Below, in pieces: positions 38,101 through 49,560 of a stretch of DNA of 64,000 bases; within the stretch, counting starts at the first letter, position 1, and every line of letters begins with the position of its first letter. Under the pieces are notes generated by a model. The model saw nothing but the letters and a program-made list of their open reading frames with translations, was not told where the DNA came from and ran no database searches. The stretch spans positions 3,398,254 to 3,462,253 of the forward strand of contig JADWOT020000010.1 of NCBI GenBank assembly GCA_036345935.2. The letters are read 5' to 3'. A program made the position numbers and the translations under genes. This DNA is from Taenia hydatigena (taxonomy: Eukaryota > Platyhelminthes > Cestoda > Cyclophyllidea > Taeniidae).

Positions 38101-38569
38101 GCATGGAGGCAAGCACTATGAGCGGTGTACGATAAAGTCGCTGCTCTTAGCGCAACTAGTTTCCATCCATTGCATAAAGACCTAAGAAGACTCGAGATTG
38201 GCGCCAATGGAAACAGATGTATTTCCAAACTTCCATCAGACTGGCGCCGACCTTGTTTGATTAAACAAAGGGACGTTTGAGTACAGACCTTACGTGTTAG
38301 CCTTTTTTCTCTTTGTGCTATAAGCCATCATATCAGGTCTAGTAGTACCACTGTGTTTACAAATACGCTCATTACTTGGATTGCAAAGTGCTATTCGTAT
38401 TGCAAGACTTTAGTTAGGATCGAATACGGTATTGACAATTCAAATATCGTCAAGAAAGGCGATTTAATGCACAGAAGGCTGCGCAGTTCTTAGCGCAGCA
38501 AAATGACTTCATTGCAGAGTTTATATTTCTCTGCAGGACCCAACAAAACAGTGCAGCACAGTGTCGTCT
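35112..38569. other. Intergenic, no gene recognised
   Basis: The first 130 bp are the zinc-finger 3' flank seen reversed at 20130-20250. The frame 35465-35662 (65 codons, strongly basic) ends in a Cys/His cluster (RTCAFLKHHGCKVCQNCTC) of unknown meaning. Frames at 36764-36961 (+) and 36778-37134 (-) overlap on opposite strands and show no motif. A GC-richer patch lies at 37855-38030. Confidence 0.4.
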
Positions 38570-40070
38570 GCAGTAGTCGAAAATGCTCTTTGCAACTTGA
38601 GGCGCTCACAAAAAATAGAATTTAGGATGCACAGAATTTTAACTGTCAAATCAGGTGCAGGAACTCAATTTTAGCATTTAAGAAGACACCAAATGGACAA
38701 AAGGAGAGGCAAATTAGTTTCACAAAGTCGGCAGTCATAAAATAGAGCTTAAGCAAAGGCAAATTAATGTTACTATTTTAAAAGGGACGAAATGGAATTA
38801 AATGAAAAGAATATTGAATTTATTAAGTCAAAATGGACCAAACTGGCACAAAAAGAAGAAGTGAATTGCTTTTATTGTCTCGAGAGGCATAAAATAGGGT
38901 CAAATCGGTAACGATTTGACTTTACCTTGCAATATTAAACAAAATTAAGCAAAAAAGTAGATGGATTGCTATTTGTCTAGAGGCATACAACGGAGCCAAA
39001 GAAAATAGCAACTAATATCATAAAGTCGTGTTCCGTGATTGGAGCCATAGAAGTAGTTAGGTTTTGACATGTCGGAAAGCATGAAATGGAGTCGAAGGTA
39101 AAGAAACTAATTTACAGCGCTTAAACATGTTTAACAGAGCCGAAGAAGGGAAATTAAAATTTACGAAGTCGAAATGCATGGCATGGAGTCGAAGGAAACT
39201 AAATTGAGCTCACAAATTCGAAGCAGATAAAATGGGTCTGAAGGAGAATTAATTGATTCCTCGAATTCGAATTGCACGAAATGGAGAGGAAGGAGACGAA
39301 ATTGAATAAACAATGTCTAGCTGGATGTAAATTTAGTCGAGTAGGGAAAAATTAATTTTATGGAGTCGAAAGTATAAAATTGAGCCGATGGAGTCAAAAT
39401 AATTTAGAAACGCTTAAAGGATGAAATGGAATTAAATGGATTAAAATTGATTCATAATGCATAACATATTAAATACACTTGAAAGCAAAATTTTGCGGGT
39501 GGAGAGAAAGATATTTTGCAATGCGCAATGTACGAAATAGAGGCAAACGATGTTATTTTGATTATCCAAAGGCGAAATGTATGAAGTTAACCCTATAAAG
39601 AAGGGGATTTCACTAGGTCGAAAATATTAAATGGAGCCGAAGCATGGAAAAATCATTCTATAATACACAATGGAAGAATTTGAGCTTATTAGGACAAAAT
39701 TGCTTTTGTGGTGTCGAAAAGATAAAAATGGAAAAGTTGGAGTAGAAATGGATTTTGCAATGCAAACTGCACGTAATGAACCCGACTTAGACGTAATTGA
39801 ATTCACAACGTCGAAGAGCGCAAAATGAAGCCGATCGATGCGAAACTGATTGTGCAATGCCAAATACTCTAAAATGGAGGAAAAGGAGGAAAGATGGATT
39901 CTGCAATACGAAATGTATGCAAGGGAGCCGACTGAAGTGAAATACATTTCGCCTTGCCATAATCGCTGGCATGACTTGCAGACTATGCCAATGGCCCTGC
40001 AGCCCTTTCGTGCGTCTGCCGCATCTTCGCACCATTGTTGGAAGAAAAACAGCTTGACTTGATGTCGCTC
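38570..40070. repeat. Degenerate tandem array, units of about 48 bp
   Basis: Diverged units share a core like GCATGAAATGGAGTCGAAGG followed by an A-rich arm and GAAGTCG; clear examples start near 39073, 39172, 39224 and 39270. Unit length is close to 48-50 bp with many indels. The core is the reverse complement of part of the 190-bp satellite at the window start. Long minus-strand frames across it (39627-39947, 39787-40137) arise from the repeat and lack gene features. Confidence 0.8.
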
Positions 40071-40849
40071 TATGCTCGACGAATCCTACCAACATTCTAG
40101 GCCTCAATGAAACAAGGTGCTGGTTGAACTTGTACAAATTACTGCCTTAATATGCATTGGAACTTATTATAATCACCTCTAGTGACCTTCCTGGTGCGAG
40201 GCAACAGTTGGCTCAAAAACACACCTTCGCTAGCTCCACTGCAATCACTATGAGTGAGTCGACAATTTCTTTACTCAATTATACCTTGAGTTGCTTGAAG
40301 TGATTCTAAGCGTCTAGAAGGCTTTAGCTGCAGAAAGAAACCTCAGGCACTAAACGCCGAGCACAAGCAGAGTAGAATTGGCAGCGCATTAATGTTGGCG
40401 TCTCTGCTCATTCTCCCCCACCTTCTTCGCATGCGCTACGATGAACAAAGTTTGACCAAAGAATGATTGCACGATGGTTCAAGGTATGCTGCCCCAAGTC
40501 CACTTCAGATGGCACTGAGAGACACCACGTGGTAGTGTCGCTAACTGATATACACGCGTCAGATTCGAGAAGGTCAATCAGAAAGCATGCCGTCAGACAT
40601 GCCCTTCTACGTGTTGTAAGGTCCGCTATTATTATTCATGCGACTCCTTCCTGCTTCCGTATACGTCTCGCCTCTGATCATTGCTCCATTCTATTTCACT
40701 ACTACAATAACTTAAAATTCTCGTCAATTGTTTCGAAGAAAAATTAAAAAAAACACATATACCGTCACCAGGAAAAAAAATCAAATAGGTATTAGAAAGG
40801 GAATGTCTAGTTATCCTAAAATAAAGCATCAAACTTATTGGAGAGGACA
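40071..40849. other. Sequence between two parts of the satellite array
   Basis: Non-repetitive sequence of about 0.8 kb splits the array. The plus-strand frame 40463-40747 (94 codons) has no recognisable domain. Confidence 0.4.
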
Positions 40850-41069
40850 TGACGAAATCGAAAAGAATGAATTGTGACTGGCTGGTCGGCTGGCTGGCTA
40901 GGTAGCTGGCCGGCCTGCCGGTGGGTCGATGGCGACAAAATGGAGCTCACGCGGTCCCATTTCGTGACATGGAAGCATGTGGGGTGAAATTGATTTCACG
41001 ATTTCGCAATGCATGAAATGCAACCGACGCAGACGAAGTAGGTTTGACGAAATCGAAAGCATAAATTGG
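40850..41069 (-). repeat. Single reversed 190-bp satellite monomer
   Basis: From the GGCTGG/CTGGC tetranucleotide run (about 40877-40918) through GTCGATGGCGACAAAATGGAGC and CAATGCATGAAATG to GACGAAATCG, this matches the reverse complement of the monomer at 1-190, with substitutions. The last bases of a previous monomer (GACGAAATCGAAAAG) precede it. Confidence 0.9.
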
Positions 41070-41467
41070 GACTGGCATATAATTAAAAATTAATTATATG
41101 GAGTCAAAAGTCTAAAATCGAGTAGATGGAGTCAAAATGATTAAAAAATTCTTAAAGAATGAAATTAAAATGAATGGATTAAAATTGATTAACAATGTCG
41201 CAATACATATAATACATTTGAAAGCAAAAATTTTGAGGGTGGATTGAAAGATATTGTGCAATACGGAATGTACGAAATGGAAGCAAACGATGTCCTTTTG
41301 ATCTTTCAAAGGCGAAGCGCATGAATAGGAACCCTGCGAAAGAAAGCGGTTTTAAGAAGCATGGAATGAAGTCAAATAAAATGATACTAATTTTGCGATG
41401 TCGGAAAGTATGAGATGGAAACAAAGGAGCAAAAATGGATCTTACAAAGCAAAATGCACGTAATGAA
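41070..41467. repeat. Array continuation, duplicated from 39350-39610
   Basis: 41090-41345 repeats 39350-39610 in direct orientation: GATGGAGTCAAAAT, AATGGATTAAAATTGATT, GAAAGATATT and GGAAGCAAACGATG/GAGGCAAACGATG occur in the same order. The array then stops exactly at ACGTAATGAACCCGAA, where block I begins (41468). Confidence 0.8.
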
Positions 41468-43511
41468 CCCGAAGTTGCTCCAGCCTTGTGGCACTGTCCA
41501 CTAATAGACTACTATAAAATGTCGCTAATCCTTCATCGCATTTGCGGCGGTGTGCAATATCTGCTCTAGCAACCTCTCTAACAAAAGCTGCAAAGCACAG
41601 CAAAGAAGAAAGCATAGGAAGGGAATGTGACACTCAGTGTTTTTATGCATCATATTACACAATGAAGTGGAATGGAAATAGAGTCGTTACCTTCAGTGAC
41701 CCATGCGTCTAGAATTCCCCGAAAAATGATTTTGTGTTGGCGCGAGTGTGGAAACATTATAGTTGGATGAGTTAAGCAGTAGAAGAATGGAACATTACGG
41801 CTCGAAATGCAAGTGAATGATCAAATTGTGCTTATTTAAAATTTCTGCTTGAGGAAAGGGGAATAACGAAGGCAAGTATCTAATAGTCACATAACTGCGC
41901 TGGTTTAGGGCTTCATTTAAGATAACGACTCCGTCACAACGAAGTAAATTACGATTCAAGTGGCAGATGCAGCGTTACTTGGCTAGATCGATTTAATGCA
42001 CAGATTGTAGTCAAGGTTGCAGGTTTCATCCCTGCGTGTTTTGCATTTATCGATGTCCGAGTTTAATACATTGTGTAAAGCAAAGCCTATTCCATATAAA
42101 AGCGGGTTCTTAGTCGTGCGTGATTAGAAAACTAAGTATTTAACATTCTGCAGTGAATAAAGAATAGCTCCCAATTTGTCCTATATCGAGAAGATTAATA
42201 AAGAGAGGATGGGGCAAAGAAACTCCAGCCCACCGTAAAGGTAAGGAATAACGATTCGGTGTGAGTTTTGTTGATAAAATCGACGATTTAATGGATATGT
42301 AAGACCACGTTTAATTGAAAAGAGGAAAATTAAGGACCTGCAAGAACGGTGCCAAATATAGAGACGAGACCATTTGGTTCCGTAGTCAAGAAGTGTTGGT
42401 GCGTGAATGGTCAAGGAAAAGGAAAGAGTAAAGGGCATAGATGTGAGAGATACTGTAGAAACGTGTGTCCTTTTTAGTGTTGAAAAAGAGTAGTGAAGGG
42501 GCAAAAAGAATGGGATGGGGTGGAATATGTGTGTGTGAAACGGTGTGCGCTTATAACACTCCAGTTTGCTTCAATCATGATGAAGACGATTGGAAACAAA
42601 TGGATTCTTCTCCACTAAATTTACTATAAAGAATGCTTTTATTTGTTTGTTGACACTTGCCACCATGTTTTGATAAGTCTTTCGATGTCCACTAGACCAC
42701 GTCATCAGCAAGTAAAGACGTTAAATGAAAGACAAGTGTTTGCTCTTTGCTACCTGGAATTTCGTAAGTGGCTATGAGAATTGTCTCCATCTTTCTTTAC
42801 ATCTTCTCCGTTCCACTTGATTATGCATTCTGGTGGTTTGGTGACACTTTCCATATTCCTGTTCTAAAGCTCCTATGTAACCACCTGAATTGGAGCTTAT
42901 TACGCGTATCACCCTTGATTATAGTTTTATACATCCTTAACACCATTTATTGCCCGTCATTAGGACAACATAGGTGCTGTCACTGAGTCCCTGCCAGTAT
43001 TCAATTAGCATTGACAGCCACAATTTCGTCCTCTCTCCCTAAACACCAGAGCGTAGAGGAAGTCCAATAAGAGCATATTTGCTCTTCTGTTGCTTGCCAA
43101 AAATCTCCCCCCTTCGGCGGTCAAAATAAAATGTAGTCGCTGAACTGATGCTTCAAACTCATTCTCTTACCTTGTAAGTTGGGACCTCGCTATAAGCACT
43201 TAAATATGTGGTTTTTTAAGAGGTATCGTCAAATTCGTGGAGAACGGCAAAGTGTTTCTCTAAACGTTGATGTAACTTGGGGTTATAATCCACCCAGACT
43301 TAAAAAAACGTCCTTTTCTTATGGGGTTTGGAAGGTGCTATGAACTAGGTTGCGGATTACGCGTAACCTTCCTTACACTAATGCGCCAGCCATGTTTGGG
43401 ATTTCAACTTGTATTAAGAAGGCGTTAACGATTCGGCTAATCGTAGGAGCTATTTAACCTTAGCTATATTTCAGCAAAGGCTAAGTGTAAGCCCAAGCGA
43501 AAACATACAGG

Positions 43512-43597
43512 CTGCAGCTTCTCCTACGATGCACATTGGCATGGAACCGGCTACCATTGCAATCATAGCAAGAGATGACGAATGCCTTCTGGACCTG
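43512..43597 (+). other. Candidate small exon in block I (copy C)
   Basis: CAG|GCTGCAGC on the left and CT|GTAAGT on the right enclose 86 nt reading AAASPTMHIGMEPATIAIIA then RDDECLLDL, with ATG at 43530. Copies A (6305) and B (about 14000-14086, minus) keep the acceptor and most of the peptide but not this donor. It is the best splice-bounded frame in block I. No matching downstream exon was identified. Confidence 0.3.
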
Positions 43598-45091
43598 TAA
43601 GTTTAGTTTGATTTCCAAAATAAGGCACGGGAGATGTGCTCACACAATGATCTGGAAGTGACACCAACGAAAAGTAAATAAGGACCCACAAAGTCGTCGC
43701 TTATTGAGCAAGCTATGGGTTGAACCATTTAGAGTAGATGCAGGGATAGAACAAAACAAAATTCATTGCGCATATTAGCCAAACATCCACACAAAGTGAC
43801 CATTAAAAGTGGCAAAGTGGCACAACATCGAGACTTACTCAACAGCCTTTGCCGAAAACTCAAGCATCACTTGCAAAGGAAAAATTGCCATTCATGCCTA
43901 TTATTTTAGTTGTGTTTCCCTTTGGAAAACAAAGCATGCCTAAATTTGAAATATGCAAGTTGCTATTATGTTGTGTTGTCTATGTTTTGCGCTAATTAGA
44001 CACTTTCCATTATGCACCGTTAAGTGAGAATTCAGTCCCCAGATATGTGATGTTCCTTTCTCAAATTAAGAGTGCAATTTTAGACCTCAGCTATCGCCTA
44101 ATCACAGGTTCCAAAATAAAATTGGCTGTTGAATAAGGTGATTCCAGTAACAAAGAGGCATCTAGCATCCCAAGACTGTCTGCATTGAAGGGTTCGTTGC
44201 ACTTCCATGCTTTACGATGAGATCCTGCGGCCCTCGAAGTGCAGCTTAAATTGTGCTCAGTTTAATGGTAATGCAAAAATATTTCGGTTACTACTCGAAC
44301 TGTATCATTTACCAATAATGCTCACGTTACTCATTACAGAGGAATAATACTGATTTGAAACGCTTTGTACATTAACAATAAACTTAGTGAAAATTAACGA
44401 GTATACCGAAGGAGGTGGGTCCACATCGAGGGAGTGATAAAACGCATGACGAAGAGAATTTCAAGGTCGAAAAAGCAAACAAACCAAAATAGGTTCCATC
44501 ATCTACTTATTGCGCACCCCATACCTCATATTCCCACACACAGCGCATTTGGCGGCTTATCACCTGTTCACATTCATTCCTAAATCATATGCGCGAAAGA
44601 TGAAGGATTATAGTCCAAACTGATAGATTAGAAAGGAGACCAGTAGGTATGTATAATTTTGTCCCGAATAGCGTCATACGTTTTACCTGCCTACGCTTGG
44701 TGTTGCTTTCAAGTATTACGAACAGACCACAACATTTTTCACACGGGGTCATAGTAGCAAAATTTAAAGGTTTACATGATTTAAAGATGCACTCGCATTC
44801 TTGGCTGCGACCCACAATCCGTGGTTTCTAATGTGTTCCCTGATAAAGAGGATCTTGAACCTAGCTCTGCAGCAGCACTACCTCCTACAGCCCAATTCTT
44901 TCAATCCTCGTACTGGCGCTTTTGAATTATTTAGTCCATACCATAGTCGGCTTTGCCCAAAATTGCCCATTAGCCTCACCTAAGTCGCTAATCGTCAATC
45001 TTATCCCCATAATATGGCAGAATAGCAAGGCGATGTATAACAGCCACACCTGACGGCAATTCTAAAGCTTCCCTAGGCATTCTAATCAAGG

Positions 45092-46225
45092 CTACCAACC
45101 AATAACAAGAATGACAACATAAAAGCGCAAGTAGACTTCACTGTTGTCAATACATGAATGGTTTCTTCGCTTATGTGTGTTGCTGGCTGGTGTATGCTTT
45201 CTGTCTCCACCACTGACGATTTTCTTGAAGAGCACATCGTAACATCCCCATTCAATTAAACTGGAAAAATTGCCGATGAATCGATATCCATAGCGTTTGA
45301 TGCACCATAGTCGCCAATTCTTCGTCGCGGCAGTCAGTGGGGAACTTTCGAAGCCACCAATGCTCTGGAGGAAATTGGCGAGACACTCCATCCTACTTGA
45401 CTCATCCAGCATCCAATTGATAATGACAGCAATAATTAAGTGTTGATGAGGTGCAAGTGACTCTATGGCGGCTGTTAGGTCAGTCTTCGGGAACGGGAAA
45501 TCATCCACGACATAGATGATACAGTCGCAACTAGCAAGCCGGTCCTCTGCGTACTTTACATAATATTTGGGTGGCCCATGAACAGATTCATAAACACAGA
45601 CATATCCATTTACAGAGGCCCGATGCAACCGAAATGGTACCTTGTTCATAAAACCGTTCTTTATAAACTTAATTAGCAATGATTTGCTATGCATTGTTCT
45701 ATCCAACTCCAAAATCGCGTCTTCGTCTATGTCCGGCATAATGCGAAAGTTGACAATTGTGTGCTCACGATCACACGCAAGGGCGGATAGGAAGCGGGAG
45801 TAGGACTTTGTTTGCAATTTCTGGTATAGGATGGCTTCGGGGCATTTCGAAAGGAATTAGGCGAGCGGTGGGGGAGGAGCAGCTGGCAGAGGTGTTTGTC
45901 TACCCAGGTAAACTGGTTGATGTGCTGACACAGACGAGTGGAGAATGGCTTCGTCGACAGAATCCACCTCCAGCTTGGGACACTTATGGCGAGACTTGCC
46001 AAATCCCACACTCTAAGATATTTGCATATTCTCAGCTGCAATTCAGGTTGGAGATTGGTGATGTCGCGTTGTGCAGTATTTTGTTGAGCCTAAATTGAAA
46101 AGAAGGTATGCAGTTGTGAGCGACGTCAAAGTCGAAAGCGTGAATAGAAATTTGAATGAACAGAGGTGAACAAAGTTAAGTAAATAAATGACGGGACATA
46201 GGTGGAGACTACTTTGGCCTACCAT
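45092..46225 (-). pseudogene. F-box protein, FBXO4-like, frameshifted copy
   Basis: The ATG (46225-46223), the 133-bp intron (46222-46090) and the F-box (46089 downward, NLPPEL...PSWRWILST) match the gene at 11379. Near 45840 one base is missing relative to that gene, so the frame leaves the correct reading after RNAP. The correct frame resumes and stays open from 45817 to 45092, covering the whole C-terminal domain with only 14 amino-acid differences over about 197 aligned residues. The end differs: where the left gene stops, this copy continues 31 codons (IVSGGDRKHTPASNTHKRRN...). If the missing base is an assembly error, this would be a second intact gene of about 320 residues. Otherwise it could give an N-terminally truncated protein lacking the F-box. 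Confidence 0.75.
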
Positions 46226-46273
46226 TGTCGGCAGTCGCCAACGCAGATACAAGGCGTGATGGTGATGCCGAAG

Positions 46274-46281
46274 CTTAAATA
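46274..46281 (-). promoter_or_regulatory. Putative TATA box of the F-box copy
   Basis: TATTTAAG on the minus strand about 49 nt upstream of the ATG, conserved with 11326-11333. Confidence 0.3.
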
Positions 46282-46425
46282 ATGATCGGTGGGGGGCAAG
46301 GGAAGCAGAATGACCTCAGCTTGAAGTTAGCACATTGGTTCGTTCCATGTGGTCCAGTCTGAACGCCGCCTTATCATGACGCCTATCACGCTCTTCTTTT
46401 CCGCGAATCAAGAATGCGCTGAACA

Positions 46426-48489
46426 AATAGGCAGTAAAACCAGCGCCAACAATTGCATCACTATAGATGCCAATTCCACTAAAGAGACACTACCATGTAA
46501 TTTAGCAGCCATTTTAATTCGACTATTTTTTCAGGGGTGTGAAGACCAAAAATAAAGCGTTACTTGACAATTACCCCGTAAACGAATGTGTGGACGCTGT
46601 TTTGGTGACTCGTTTTCAGAGGAGGCAAGATAACTCTTGATGAGTCAGGATACCTGCAAGCCAAAGCGGCGGCATAATGGAAGTAAGAGGAAACCCTTTG
46701 TCTGTGATAGCGATAATAACAGCTTCATATGCCATGTTACCACTTAACTACTTTGCTGGTAAATTGATCGTGCACATTCCGCGCAAGTGAAAGTGAAATC
46801 TACGGTCTGAATCAAACAAAAAGAAACTAGGAATCGGTAAGGTTATTCGCATTTCTACGCCAACTATCTTAGCATGGCGTCATACAAATTTTGCCAAGTG
46901 GCAATAAACAACCTCAAATGTCACCTATGTTGTTAGTTAACGCACTTCATGTTTGATTGTAAACAAATACCGCATTTATGTTAATGCATGGCAGACCTCG
47001 GAACACTTCTGGCAGGTTCAGCGATGCCAGCAAGCAAATGCAAACGCTCGCTCGCTTTGTCCCTTCACTAGGTATTGTTGTGATGATCAGTGCTTTTCTT
47101 GATTCAAACTAGCTGAACTGATTTGTTTGGCATGGCTCAACTAGCCGTTACTCTCTCCAGGTCTAGGCTAGGTGATTTCATTCTGAAAATCGCTTGGGAA
47201 ATAATACTTCACAGCATTTGCCTCGAGCATGATATTTTTTGTCATTTTGCCGCTTTGGCATGCGCGTAGACAAAGTTATGAGCTAGATATCACCTAAAGC
47301 TTTAAAGATAAATGCTTGTGGACTCGGTCGTTGGCCTTGATCTCGAAGTATTTAATGCCATTTTCATGGTCCTAATCAGGCGCAACTTTGCTGCATTTCT
47401 GTCTTCCCCGCTTTAATAGCAAGGACACGGAATCACCCTCAGTGCAAACCATACATGCTGGAGCGCTAGCTTCGCACTCCGAATGCTATCGAACTAGTCC
47501 TCCTGACCACGTTAACTCAATCTGGATGTTCATTATGTGTGACGTCTCAGCGTTAACGTTATGTCTATTACTACATGACAATTGCCTGCGAGTTTTTGCA
47601 TATCTCAGAGGTTACCTTTACCAACGTTAAGAAATCGTTCCACTAATTGCAGCAAACAGTGCCGGGGCTTACAATTCACATGAGTTCAGCTTGCGCTTCA
47701 GCCAACACTCCGTAGTCGGCGAAACCGAAGTGCTTCTTGGACTATTGTAGGCTTATCTTTAATTCAGACACCACCAGAAAAATGCAGTCGCAACCATATC
47801 CAGAGTTAATAATACCACAAATAGCAGTAAAGTGAAGACCATTCTTTTGAAAGGCAAAAACTTAATCAAAGCGTATTTTGCTTTTATGCCCTAAAAATAT
47901 TTGTCCACACTTCTAAAACATTAGTTTACACGTTTATGGAGGTATCGGATTATGTGGTCTCATCCAGCTTGCATTTTACTCTAAGTAATGACATTTAAAG
48001 TAGACTTTAAAATTGCTTAATAACTCACCACATCGGTGGGTCATCGGAAGCATTTGTGCAGTTTATGCACGCAGATTAGAACGGCTTACAACATCTTGCT
48101 GATCGGGCTCAAGCGTGTCTTCGTGTGCATCGCGAAGAATAGCTGATTGTCAGCCTCTTTGCGAGACTTCATTTATTTAACCACCCAATATTTCTATGCC
48201 GCATTACTTTTAGCTGCCCACACCATTAATTTCCGATTTACATTAGTAGTGGAACTTAAGTTCATCTGTTTAACAAACAGGACCTTATCCAGTTTTAAAA
48301 CCATGGAGGTCTTTTGTTTCTTCTGTCCAATGCCTGCCTACTATGATGTGACAGCATAACATCCAACCAAAAATATTTTGATGCAGCAAGTTTAGCAAAA
48401 AAGACACTAAACAAAGAAAGCTCACGGAATAGCACTTGTTGCGTCCTGCTTGTCAGCCTATTATTTTACAAACCGTAGGCCTAAGACAA
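46426..48489. other. Intergenic, no gene recognised
   Basis: No open frame above about 80 codons and no shared repeat seen. Frames at 47388-47630 and 48147-48359 show no motif. Confidence 0.45.
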
Positions 48490-49560
48490 ATTTATTCCCC
48501 AGAATTCGCTGGTAGGATTTCATTAGCTCGTAGTAAAAGATGAAGCATTCCCTCCTTCATCTGCATTATGAGGACGATATCTCTGGGATCAAATGGAGCC
48601 CGCAGGAAAAGAAGGCGCAAGTGCTCAATGGGATCTCGTTTAAAGTTGATTAATCCTGGTCTGTGTGGGATAAAGTCACATCGATGTCGTCGAAATTAGG
48701 CCCGCAGATAATGCAGCGGTAAATTTTTCTTCCTTTTCTTTAGCAGAGCACGCTTGTGTCTCCTTAAGCACGTGAGATTAAGGAAAATCTCGGTTCTCGA
48801 AATCCCTTAATCTTTTCAGGAATCTCGGACCTGATGTCAGGACACGTTTTAGTCTTCATTGGAATAGGAACGTAACTGGAAGGGCAAGGAACATGGGATG
48901 CAATCAAACCTTACCAGCATGTGCCTTTGCGCGGTGTTCTGCTTCCAAAAGTGAGCTGAACCCCTGGAGCCATTGCATGCACAAGCCAAACTTGCACTTA
49001 CTGCGACACAGGAGTTGTTGCTGCATCCAATCTAAGTCGTTGTATTCTTTATTGCAGACGGTACATTTGCATACGCCTTCAGCCACTACTTTACTTCCCA
49101 CAGCAAAATTAATCAAGGAATTAAGCAAATCGAAGAACAATACAAATTGTTCTCTCGATCAGCTCTAGAGGGTTTCTCAGTAAACTCTTACCGAGAATAT
49201 ACTTTAGTTGGAAATGGTTGATCATGTGCATCTTCTGATGTAAATTCTTGAGAACGAAGCACGATTCACGCACTTATTACGATCCCCTCACGCAACCCAA
49301 TCTCGTCTTCCAAGTTGATGAAGACTGCTTCACGTGGCCTTATATTGTTTTCCGGCTTCCTGTTATAACCTTTGATTAAGGGATCTAAAGCTACGACTGT
49401 CTGCTGCAGCAGTTTCTCTAAACCTCTGCAATTGAGAACAAGATTTCATACAAAACCACTTAGCACCTCCAATTCGGTGCAGTTATGAATCCTAACCCTC
49501 TTACACTCCAGCCATTAATGCCTTGAGTTTGGCTTATTTCTTTTTTAATTTTAGTGACCG
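48490..49560 (-). pseudogene. C2H2 zinc-finger gene, copy 5 (heavily decayed)
   Basis: On the minus strand, the exon 1/intron region (GAGT|GTAAGA-type donor, about 49505), exon 2 (acceptor TTGCAG, then a GLEKLL-like start and LEDEIG near its end, about 49440-49300), exon 4 (about 49080-48910: CTVCNKEYNDLDWMQQQL) and exon 5 (about 48830-48500: YRCIICGPNFDDIDVTLSHT) can be followed. In finger 1 a zinc-binding His is replaced by Gln and the next by Cys-Arg-Ser, the second finger has lost its Cys pair, and stops follow finger 3. It is the most diverged copy and clearly dead. Confidence 0.7.

Larger units (their letters stand above)
41468..46425. repeat. Right arm of the inverted repeat (block I copy C plus F-box copy)
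   Basis: It is the reverse complement of 11180-16087. Block I copy C covers 41468 to about 45010 and has the same orientation as copy A. The F-box copy follows on the minus strand and the arm ends in its promoter flank (about 46425). The arm begins right against the satellite array, which suggests that a breakpoint used the array. Confidence 0.9.

Noticed and set aside
39627..40137. Minus-strand frames of 106 and 116 codons
   Set aside because: Both run across the degenerate 48-bp array and consist of its translated units.
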